A stretch of 64,000 bases of DNA from the NCBI GenBank assembly GCA_024509875.1, contig JAMPIV010012452.1:62001-126000 (forward strand). The letters are read 5' to 3'. A program made the translations under genes and the position numbers. Under the pieces are notes generated by a model. That model worked only from the letters and a program-made list of their open reading frames with translations. It was not told the origin of the DNA and made no database searches. This stretch comes from Oreohelix idahoensis (taxonomy: Eukaryota > Mollusca > Gastropoda > Stylommatophora > Oreohelicidae). This document shows positions 12,401-21,928 of this stretch, one piece after another (position 1 is the stretch's first letter; the number at the start of each line of letters is the position of its first letter).

Positions 12401-13492
12401 AGTTCCTCTTCCGCTCCAATAGAATGTATAACCTGCACCCTTTTCGCAAAGTTGGCCCTCGCCTGCAAGTCGAGTTTCACTCAGTGCTGCTATGTCAATG
12501 TTGTATCTGGCCAGTTCTCTCCCTATCAGGGCAGTTCGCCTCTCGGGTCTGTTTGTGTTAAAATCTTTGTCGAGTAGAGTGTGCACATTCCATGCGCCTA
12601 GAATGAGGGGGAAAAATCTGTCCTTTCTTTTTCTTATGTGTCGCCCGCTGAAGTAGGGTACCCACCAACCGCGGTAAGCTGGTTAGGTAATGGTGGAGCA
12701 GGCAATGTTTAGGGCACCTTTTCTAGCCCCTTCCTCATGCCATGGAGGTGAGCAGTGCTTTCCTAAAGAGGGCTGCTCAGTCACTCAGGGGGCTGCCGAA
12801 TCCCACTGCTGCTCCGATCAGTGGAAGACGACCATATGGCCTGGAAGACGACCATATGGCCTGAGCCGCCTGTGTGTAGGTCTGCGACTACGACTGCCAG
12901 CGCACCCACGCCTGCCGCTTCGCCGCTCGCCCATCGCCACAGGACTTGTTGTGAGTGGATGGATGAGTGGATGAGTGGATGAAAGAGTGACTTGCGCAGT
13001 GATTTGGTTTAAAGTGAGGAAGAGTTGCGCAATTCGTCGACCTCACTCTCTCGCCTGGGTCCATCTTAATCCAGTGGCAAGACAAGTCAAGACGACTGGA
13101 GATGAAGTCAGGTGCAGTGGATGACCATGGCTTTCTACGTGCCTCGCCATGCTCCTTATGCTCCACAGCGCATTGCTGGTAATCGCCGTCATGCCCGTTG
13201 AACCAACAGGTGGTTTCTTCCGCACAGTCTACCGAATCCAGTCTTTGCATGCATGGGTAGGCAGACCCTAGCTCACCGAAGGTTTATAACCAGTCGGCTA
13301 CCCTCACCTAGTTTAGCCGGCCTGTCAAAGCCGTTTCCCGGGGGGTGGCCGCTGTCGCATGATGACAGCTATGAGGAGCCACAGGTGAGAGCTGAATGCC
13401 AGGTTTGGACCAAAGGTGGCCGAGCTGCCCTGAAAAGGGCATGACAGCTCCTTAACCAGAGGTACTACCAATACCTGACATCCCAAACCCCC
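9421..13492 (-). mobile_element. LINE family A, complete insertion with 10 bp TSD
   Basis: Both ends carry CTGCTAATGT (9411-9420 and 13493-13502). Removing the element and one repeat rejoins the family E LINE in register with its other copies. The element is 4072 bp. About 850 bases of leader (12600-13492 on this strand) precede one long ORF. The 3' end near 9421 is rich in AAC/ACA triplets. LINEs of this kind are often annotated craniofacial development protein 2-like, because that ruminant protein captured an RTE endonuclease. Confidence 0.9.
9588..12586 (-). pseudogene. LINE A endonuclease-reverse transcriptase, one frameshift and one stop
   Basis: The protein starts with an apurinic-endonuclease domain: ALSETRLAGEG near 12500, LGDFNARVG near 12170 and WTDHRLIVSKL near 11890. 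Reverse transcriptase follows: IIHLYKRKGNRQDCNNHRGISLL, AFIDLTKAFD, GVKQGCVLAPTLF, and the catalytic FADD at about 10386-10397. A C-terminal RWAGHVVRMPD region closes it. A frameshift near 12350 separates the first endonuclease third. A TGA at 12033-12035 replaces what is probably an Arg codon (CGA). From 12005 to 9588 the 805-codon RT part is uninterrupted. The low number of lesions suggests a fairly recent loss of function. Confidence 0.9.
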
Positions 13493-13502
13493 CTGCTAAT
13501 GT

Positions 13503-13905
13503 GGAGCCACCAAGAAGGCATGTGCACCATCATTGCTGGTAGACACCATCATAGCTGGAATTGGGTGGGCCACATCCTCAGAAGAGATCCTGACACCATC
13601 ACCAGTACTGCCATGCTATGGACTCCAGATAGAAAGTGTAAGCAAGGACGACCAATGGCCACCTGAAAGAGAACTATGGAGGCTGAAGTGCTACATACAG
13701 GATGGCTGTTAAAAGAGCAAAGTAGAGACAGTTTGTTGCTGTCCTACAAGACACCACCAGGCATGCTGGTCACTGATGCTTTGTCAGTCAGCACTAAATA
13801 CCAAAGTAGAGACAGTTTGTTGCTGTCCTACAAGACACCACCAGGCATGCTGGTCACTGATTGCTTTGTCAGTCAGCACTAAGGACCAAACAAGAAGAAG
13901 ACAGT
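13503..13905 (+). mobile_element. LINE family E, right piece (3' end)
   Basis: Translation reads THHHSWNWVGHILRRDPDTIT and AMLWTPDRK, the C-terminal region shared with the family E copies at 26.0 and 62.0 kb. The end has an AAGAAGAAG tail. Within it an 84 bp segment (starting 13718) is tandemly duplicated (starting 13802), including the VAALQD-type codons. Confidence 0.85.
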
Positions 13906-14330
13906 GAATAAATTCTACATCACAAACATCACACCAGTAAGGATACTCTCCTGTGTATACTATCTAATGTTGTAGGTTATCCTTCTCAATAAATTATACA
14001 CTATATATATATCACACTTGTAGGATCTATTATCTTGTAAGGCCGGTTGATTAAATCACTGCAAGCAGCAGCAGCACTATCACTCACACTAAGCTATGTA
14101 TACTTTAATGTCTTTGTATACTATCACTCTCAGTTATTGCAGCATTACAAACATCACACTTGTACAGCTTATTTTTTGTATGTATACTTTATGTCTTTCT
14201 AGGTGACCTACCAGAGTAAATGCAGCACCACAGACATCACACTTGTAAGGGGTTTATTTCCTGTATATATTCTTTTATGTCTTTGTAGACTACCCCTCGT
14301 AGTAAATGCTGCTAGACAGACATCACAGTT
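13906..14330 (-). pseudogene. Decayed zinc fingers beyond the stop codon
   Basis: Minus-strand remnants of at least three or four C2H2 fingers continue past the stop of the finger exon. They show CDVC cores, a shifted frame (an extra C at about 14252) and lost His residues. They show that the array was once longer. Confidence 0.8.
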
Positions 14331-15889
14331 CTAAGGTTTATTTCCTGTATGTATTCTTTTATGACTTTGTAGGTGGCTTGTCTGAGTAAATTCTGCACCA
14401 CAAACATCACACTTGTAAGGTTTATTTCCTCTATGTGTTCTTTTATGTCTTTGTAGGCTACCTGTCTGAGCAAATGCTGCTCCACAAGCATCACACTTGT
14501 AAGGCTTCTCTCCTGTATGTATTCTTTTATGTTTTTGTAGACTACTGCTCCGACTAAATGTTCCACCACAAACATCACACTTGTAAGGCTTCTCTCCTGT
14601 ATGTATTCTTTTATGACTGTGTAGGTGGCTTGTCTGAGTAAATGCTGCTCCACAAACATCACACATGTAAGGCTTCTCTCCTGTATGTATTCTTTTATGT
14701 TTTTGTAGACTATCACTCTCAGTAAATACTGCTGCACAAACAGCACACTTGTAAGGCTTCGCTCCTGTATGTATTCTTTTATGTATTTTTAGACTACTGC
14801 TCCGACTAAATGTTCCACCACAAACATCACACATGTAAGGCTTCTCTCCTGTATGTATTCTTTTATGTTTTTGTAGATTATGGCTCTGAGTAAATGCTGC
14901 TCCACAAACATCACACATGTAAGGTTTCTCTCCTGCATGTATTCTTTTATGACTTTGTAGGTTACCTGTCTGAGTAAATGCTGCTCCACAAACATCACAC
15001 TTGTAAGGCTTCTCTCCTGTATGTATTCTTTTATGTTTTTGTAGACTATCACTCTCAGTAAATACTGCTGCACAAACAGCACACTTGTAAGGCTTCACTC
15101 CTGTATGCATTCTTTTATGTTTTTGTAGACTACTGCTCAGACTAAATGTTCCACCACAAACATCACATATGTAAGGCTTCTCTCCTGTATGTATTCTTCT
15201 GTGTGTCTGTAGGTTACCTGTCTGAGCAAATGCTGCTCCACAAACATCACACTTGTAAGGCTTCTCTCCTGTATGTATTCTTCTGTGTGTTTGTAGGTTA
15301 CTTATATGAGTAAATGCTGCCCCACAAACATCACACTTGTAAAGCTTCTCTCCTGTATGTAATCTTTTATGTTGATGTAGGTTATCTTTCACAGAAAATG
15401 ATGATCCTTTAATGTCACACTTGTAGGACTTGTCTTCCTCTATTTTCTTGTGAGACTGAGTGCTTAAATCACTGCAAGCAGCAACAGATCTGTCAGTCAC
15501 ACAAAGCTGAACATTTATCTCACTGGCAGAAAATGGTTTACTACAATTTATGTTACAGATTTGATGTTTACAAACTGATGCATTACTGTGTAGGTTGTCA
15601 AACACTGTAGCAGTCCTTTCCTGACTGTTGATGAGGTTCACTGATGCTTCATTACCATTGAGTCTGTTGTTGATGCTATGTTCTCTTGCAACATAATTAC
15701 AAGTGGCATCTCCAATCTTATTCACTGCTTCATTCACGTTATTTCCACTGTCCTGTGGTAACATATTCTGAAGATCACTACATTTATTATCAAACTCCCA
15801 GCCTCCATCTCTGTGTACTGCTTTCATATGCTTATCCAGGACATCAAGTTGGAAGAAATGAGTGTTGCACAGATGACAAGAATAAGCAC
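14331..15889 (-). CDS. C2H2 zinc-finger protein, main finger exon
   Basis: This exon follows a splice acceptor (TTAATATTACAG, AG at 15890-15891) and runs to TAG at 14331-14333. It begins with an isolated finger (CHLC, then DKHMKAVH). About 150 residues without fingers follow, then a degenerate finger with CDIK for CDVC. Twelve canonical tandem C2H2 fingers with TGEKPY linkers come last. Such arrays bind DNA sequence-specifically in the nucleus. Fingers 3-5 and 7-9 share the contact regions SSSL, ESDSL and QT-type, so a four-finger block was duplicated. The first two bases complete a Gly codon begun in the upstream exon. The stop interrupts what was a further finger. Regulation and target are unknown. 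Confidence 0.9.
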
Positions 15890-16029
15890 CTGTAATATTA
15901 AAAATAATGAGCAAAGATAAATAATGAAATGCATGTCTTATATGTTTAGTTAAAATTTGTTAGCAAAGTGTAGTAACAAACACTTATGCACGATTTCCTG
16001 ATAAATATGTGACTGTTATTCAGCATCAA

Positions 16030-16515
16030 CATCATAGCAATCCAGGCAAAACCATTGGTGCTTTCCTCAGCAAATGTTAAAGTGTATGAATGCTTAATGT
16101 ACTGTAGCATCCTGATTGTATACATGTCGGATGTATCCTCTCATACGTCATACCTGCTAGTCTTATGTTTGGTGCCACATTCCAGCTATCTTAGCCTTGT
16201 TGATTCATCTACTGCAGTGTTGTTTTCTAACAGATGATCATTAACTGTCCTCAGTATCTCCCCCTTGTGCAGGACCAGTGTCTCCACTTTGGGTGCACGT
16301 GAAGCTAGTCTTTCAGCACACTTATTGTCGTGTCATACACCTGAATGACTTGTAAAGTAGATTCACACCAGATTCTGAAGATCAAGTCCTCTATAATATT
16401 TTCTATTCATGCAACAGACATCAATTTTGAACCTATAAAAGCATGGACTGAGTGTGACATATAACTGCCCTGGTTACTGCAGTAACAGCCTCTATCTCCA
16501 TTATTTAGACATTAA
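16030..16515 (-). mobile_element. LINE family D fragment in the zinc-finger gene intron
   Basis: Minus-strand sequence is collinear with 7868-8390 (the region after and including RNase H), with the same words such as CAGCAAATGTTRAAG and the MRMEVEAV codons near its end. It is heavily decayed. Confidence 0.7.
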
Positions 16516-16670
16516 GCAAGTTTAATTAAAATTTGTAAATAGATTTAATTCTCGTTGAAAGGCCCACTTGCTGCTTAGTATTAAATGTCATGCTGTCCAG
16601 ATATTGAAATCATGTAAACTTATGTAGCCAAAATATGAATTTAAAATAATAACATTGCTATTATACATAC

Positions 16671-16773
16671 CTTTCTCATCTCCAAATAAGCATAACTGTT
16701 GTTGACTTTCTGGCATGTCCAAGAAGTCAGTATACTGTATCTCAGTTTTAGTACAGCTGTTGTCACAATCAGC
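16671..16773 (-). CDS. C2H2 zinc-finger protein, exon before the finger exon
   Basis: A 103 bp internal exon is bounded by a good acceptor (AATTTGTTTCAG) and donor (AAAG|GTATGT). It begins in phase 0 and ends one base into a codon, exactly what the finger exon needs. The joined codon is Gly, giving GDEKG followed by AYSCHLC. Its 34 codons are acidic (TEIQYTDFLDMPESQQQ) and contain no known domain. The phase match across a 781 bp intron is the main evidence that the gene is real. Confidence 0.82.
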
Positions 16774-16809
16774 CTGAAACAAATTTTGATCAATTTAGGC
16801 ATTTATGAC

Positions 16810-17105
16810 ACATCATCATTATCATTTTTCACTCCCTAAACATCCTAGGCCTTCAACAAATGTATGCCAACTCCTCTTGTTGTATACTATCAGCTCAAGG
16901 TGTCTCCATGACTGACTCTTATTTTTGACTTTTGTATCCAGTTCTCTACTATGTGTGATTTTGAGTCTCCCAAAAACTCTTACCCTGGACATTTCAGACT
17001 GCTTTAAACTAGAGCTATATAATTGAACGGCCTTGACACTGGAGTTGAAGATTGAGATTTTTGTGTTGAACTTGATTTCTCTTCGTATTTATGGCACTTG
17101 TAATA
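16810..17105 (-). mobile_element. LINE family C, distal piece left of LINE B
   Basis: The minus strand matches family C thumb-region sequence (IFNS-type codons, CTTCAAC blocks) and ends with the family 3' words GTTGAAGGCCTAGGATG. It was probably continuous with the family C piece at 20239, now separated by LINE B. Confidence 0.65.
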
Positions 17106-20100
17106 CTTACTTACTTAGTCATTACCCTTCTACTGTGAGCTGTAGAGGTTTGGAAGAGAAAGCGCTAGACTATCCTATTGGCTGTCTTCCTAAAGGCCTG
17201 GTTCCATTCTAGTCCTCTGTCCTTCAAAGATTGTCTAATGTTGTCCTCCCAGTGGACTCTGGGTCATCCTGGAGGTCTGGATCCCTGGCTCTTAGCTTTT
17301 CATGCTTGTCGTGGTAGCCAATCTTCTCCCATTCTGCAGACATGGCCAAACCATCTTAGTTGGGCCTGTTCTACTTGTGTCTGAAGGGGTTGGAATTTAA
17401 GGCCTTGACGCATTGTCTGGTTTTGAACATTGTCTCTTATTGTTACAGCAACCATCTTCCTCAGATACCTCATTTCTGAGGTTTGGATCTGGCTTTTGTG
17501 GGTTGTAGTCATTGCCCATGACTCGCATCCATTTGTCAAGACTGGGACATGGGTGGTGCGGTATACTGCCAATCCGTTTTCTTACCAACCTCTCTCTTGC
17601 TGAGGAATCCTCAATTTATGTCCTGAAAAAGTCTCCCAGCTGCTGCTTTTCAAGTGGTCAACTCTTCTTTGATGCCTCCCTTTATAACAGCTCTGAGGTA
17701 TTTAAAGTGGTCGACCTGCTCCAGGACCTGTTCTCCCAGCTTAATCTGATGTCTATGGATTTTGTTTTTAGAGCTGCTTATGACCATCCCTCTCTTCTCT
17801 AGCTCTTCCTTCCAGACTTGCAGGTTGGATTGGAGATGTGCCTCTGATTTAGCAATCAGGGCAACATCATCAGCAAATGCTAGCTCTAAAATACAGAACT
17901 TTCTCATCTTCCAGTACCCCACTGAATACTTTCTTGTTCTCTCCTTACATGCCTTGATGACATCATCCATGAGGAGTACGAAAAGATAAGGCAACAGGAT
18001 ATCACCTTGTTTTACACCAGTGGTGGTCCTGAACTCTTCTGACTTATGGTTTGTCATCCTCACATAATTTCTGCAAGACTTGTAGAAGCTCTGTATAGCA
18101 TGAATCAGAGGTGCTGGAATATTCTTCCTTGCCAAACAGTCCCAAAGTTTGCTCCAGGGGACCCCGTCAAACGCCTTTTCCAGATCTATGAAACAAAGAT
18201 GCATCTCACTCTTATACTCAAGGGCCTTTTCACTCAGCTGTCTGAGTGTGAAGATTAGGTCTTGAGTACTTCGGTTTGCTCGGAATCCGCACTGGACCTC
18301 ATCCAATTGTGGCTCAGCTAGGCGTCGGAGTCTCTGCTCTAGAATTCTAGAGTAGATTTTACCAGGGACACTGAGAAGGGATATGCCTCTATGGTTTCCA
18401 CACTGTCGATTGTCACCCTTTTTTAAAATCGGTGTTATGATGGCAATCTCCCAATCCTTTGGTATTGTCTTGTTGTACCACGCTGCCTGTAAAACCCTTA
18501 AGAGTAATAGGTCGCCTGATGCTCCCATGAACTTAACCATTTCTGGTGTTATACCATCATGCCCTGCTGCTTTGCCCATCTTGATTTTCTCCAGTGCTGC
18601 CTTCAGTTCTTCCATCTTTATGTCATCTTCACCATCATTGGTTTTCTCTTCTGTGCTAGTGTTTATCATTTCTGATGCTTCACCATGCTCACCATCCAGG
18701 AGTTCTGAGAAATATTCTTTCCATCTTCCCATTACTTCCTTCGGGGCAGTAAGCAATTTGCCTTGCTTGTCCTTTATAAATTTGAGAGGGCATTGTTTTT
18801 CCTTCCTCATGTTCTTTAGGGTCTTATAGAACAATTTCTGGTTTTCTTGTGCATCTTTTTCTAGCTTTTCTCCAAATTCTTCCCAGGACTTCTGTTTTGC
18901 TGCTAGCACTTTATTCTTTGCTTCTGTTCTGAGTGTCACATATTCTCTATATTTTTCAATTTGTCCTGTTGTGTTTTTAGCTCCTAAGTATTGTTTCCAT
19001 GCCATTTTCTTCTCTCTTATTTTCTCTTTGACTTCCTCTGTCCACCAAGGTGTCCTCTTTCTCTTGTTCCCAAGTCGGACTTCACCGCATGCTTCTGCAG
19101 CAGCTGTCTTTATGATATCCTTGAATTTAATCCAGAGGGTTTCCAAGTCATCAGGTCGTTCTTCTGTGTTGCTCACCGCTGCAGCAATAAGCCCCTGATA
19201 TCTGGTCTTAATTTCTGGCTCTCTCAGCATGTAGGTCCTAATGCTCATTTCTCCTGCTCGTTTACTTGGTTTCTTGCGTGATGTTGGGCAGTTCCTAGGC
19301 TGAGCAACTCTTTCAGTTGTTCTTTTGATTGTTAGCAAGTAGTGATCACTTCCAATCTCTGGCCCCCTCCAGACTCTAGCATCTCGGACATATTTGAATG
19401 AGCTTCTCCGAACAATGGCATAGTCGATCACTGACTTCTCATTCTTTGTTGGTTCACATCTAGTGTATGCATGTATGCGCTTATGGGGGAACTTTGTGTT
19501 TGTAATGATCAGATTCTGCTCACTGCAGAATCTAAGGAGTCGCTTTCCATTGTCATTGAGAGTATCTTCTCCATATCTTCCGATAACTCCACCCCATCTA
19601 GCATGGTCATTTCCAACTCTGGCATTAAAATCTCCGAGCATGATAACTTCGTCTAGGCAGTCATCCACTGTCCTTTGAAGCAGCTCGAAGAATTCCTCCT
19701 TGACCTCTGCTCTCTCATCCTCATTTGGCCTATACACTATGACCAGGTTGACTATGGTTTCTCCTTCTTTTAGTTTAACAACCATAATGCGCTCCGAGAC
19801 AAAGTTCCATCCCTTGATACTATCTTTTTGATTTTGGGCCACAATGCAACCCACGCCCCCTTTAGCTCTTTCAGACATGGGTACACCACTGTAGAGCAAC
19901 GTGTTGCCATCGAGATCCATGACTCCTTGTCCTTTTTTCTTTGTTTCCGTTATAGCCAGGATTTCTAGTTTTGCTTTCCTCATCTCTTCCACCAGCTCCT
20001 CTTCCTTCCCATTTATACTTCTTGTGTTCCAAGTTCCATAAGTCGTAGTCCGTAGTCCGTTCCAGTTCGTCGCCTTTAGAATCCATCCGGTTTTCTCTCT

Positions 20101-20238
20101 TGTGTTGCTAGTAATCATAGTTTAAGACAAACAGGTGATTGGCCTGTTGTGCCTTTGCATGGTGGAGGGGCTGCCTCCTTACGGCCTCCATGCAGGCCGC
20201 CCTCCTCCTTTTTCATCCGGGCTTGGGACCGGCATTGG
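17106..20238 (-). mobile_element. LINE family B (RTE-type), near full length, degraded
   Basis: Both element ends are present: the AACTCCGCC 5' terminus (reversed at 20230-20238) and the TACTTACTTACTTAGTC tail at 17104. Most of the ORF (17650-20118, 822 codons) is open and shows [26 protein letters not shown] and the RT blocks through FADDVALIA. A stop after KEELTT and frameshifts beyond 17650 break the C-terminus, which continues at 17300-17572. It is a close relative of the intact copy at 31.1-34.3 kb. Confidence 0.92.
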
Positions 20239-21197
20239 CGGAGTTCCTGTTATCATTACCTGCATTTATTCTCATTATTTTTTTATTTTCCCTGTGTATT
20301 TTCAGACCTAATTGCTGTGACCTCTCATTGAGTGTTTTCAATTTGTTCTGCATCTGATTACGGTTATGGGACAGAAGAGCCAAGTCATCAGCAAAATCCA
20401 GATCATCTAACTGCTTAGCCAGAGTCCACTGGATTCCATTTCTGTTGTGTGTTGTCGATGTTCTCATAACCCAGTCTATTACTAGTAAGAAAAGAAATGG
20501 AGATGAGGCATCCCTGTCCCACTTCTGTTCTTATCCCAAATGGTTCTGTAAGCTGTCCTTCATGAAGAACTCTGCATGTCATGTCTTCATATGTTTTCTT
20601 TATTAAATTAATGATCTTCAGTGGAACTCCATAATGCCTCATCAATTTCCAAAGTGATTCTCTGTCTACACTGTCAAATGCCTTTTTGTAGTCCACAAAT
20701 CTGATGTATAGTGGTGAATTCCATTCCAGACTTTGTTCAACTATTATTCTCAAATGGCTATTTGATCTGTACAGGATCTGTTTTGTCAAAAACCTGCTTG
20801 TTCATCTCTCAGTTTCTTGTCTATGGACTCCATTAATCTCTCAAGGATAATCCTGTTTAATACTTTTCCTGGCACTGATAGTAACATTATTCCTCTATAA
20901 TTTGTGCACTCTTGTAAATTTTGATACTAAGGCAACTTAACCAGATATCCTTCCTTCCATTCTGCTGGTATCTCTTCCTTTTCCAAGACTTTACCAAGTA
21001 TTTTATATAACATCTCTGTAGCCGTGTTGATATCTGCTTTGATGGCCTCTGCTGGAATGCCATCAGGTCCAGACACTTTTCCATCTCTTAGGAGCTTTAT
21101 GGCACACAAAACTCCCAGGACATCCAGCCAGCAGAAGAGCTACAAATTAATGGTGAAAGGCCAACGAAGGAAGAAATAAAGAAAGTCATAAAGTCCT
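20239..21197 (-). mobile_element. LINE family C, 5'-inverted copy
   Basis: The minus strand carries family C RT: GPDGIPAEAIKADI, VDYKKAFDSVDRESLW, GQGC and LDDLDFADDLALLSH. At about 21112 the orientation flips. The next 85 bases encode, on the plus strand, PAEELQINGERPTKEEIKK, which belongs immediately upstream in the same protein. Frameshifts near 20500 and 20800 disable it. LINE B is inserted at its 3' side. Confidence 0.82.
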
Positions 21198-21278
21198 TTG
21201 CTTACAACCATTATAATTCATAAATTTTATCCATTTTTCATTAAATTAAGAAGTACGTTGCTTTCTGTTGTGTAAAAT

Positions 21279-21815
21279 TTCCAAGCAATGATATCTGACA
21301 AGGAAACTTTGAATAATTCTCAGCTTTGTGAAGCTGATACTTAAATTTACACTGTGCTGCAATTGTTGTGCACATTTCCTAAATCATGATTCTTGATAAG
21401 GGAGGTTTTATTAATTCCCAGCTATGTAGAGTTCTTACTACCAATTTCCTCTACACAGAAGCCTTCCTTTAAATTATTTGTGATAGAAGATTTGTGATTG
21501 TTCTAGAAGATTTGTTTATGTTCTGATACGAATTCTGACAAGGAAAGATTGAATAATTCTCAGCTAAGTAGAGTTCTTACTACTAATTTCGCCTACACAG
21601 AAACCTTCCTTTAAATTATTTGTGCTAGAAGATTTGTGATTGTTCTAGAAGATTTGTGTATGCTCTGATAGGATTTCTGACAAAGAAAGTTTGAATAATT
21701 CTCAGCTAAGTAGAGTTCTTACTACCAATTTCATCTACACAGAAACCTTCATGTAAATTATTTGTGCTAGAAGATTTGTGTATGTTCTAAAAGATTTGTA
21801 TATGTTCTAACATAG
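21279..21815. repeat. 142 bp tandem repeat, about 3.5 units
   Basis: The word GCTA(A/T)GTAGAGTTCTTACTAC recurs at 21421, 21563 and 21705, exactly 142 bases apart, with matching sequence between (AGAAGATTTGTG, CTACACAGAA). A shorter unit precedes at about 21279. Confidence 0.92.
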
Positions 21816-21928
21816 TAATTGGCTACTGATTCATTTGGATATGGAGAAAAGGCAAGTGGCTTCAGTTTTTTTTTTCAGTTACTATTCTGCTGTGGAATAC
21901 TTGTATATACAACATATAAAGCTAATTA

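Noticed and set aside
12690..13250. Open frames of 94-120 codons at 12.7-13.25 kb as an ORF1 of LINE A
   Set aside because: They fall in the GC-richer leader of LINE A, lack knuckles or coiled coil, and similar frames exist on both strands.
14312..15082. Repetitive open frames in another frame of the zinc-finger exon (repeated KNIKEYIQERSL-like blocks)
   Set aside because: They are the same DNA read out of frame; the tandem finger repeat makes any frame look periodic and open.
18383..18829. 148-codon plus-strand ORF opposite LINE B
   Set aside because: It is the antisense shadow of the RT gene and recurs antisense to every LINE B copy; no independent motif.
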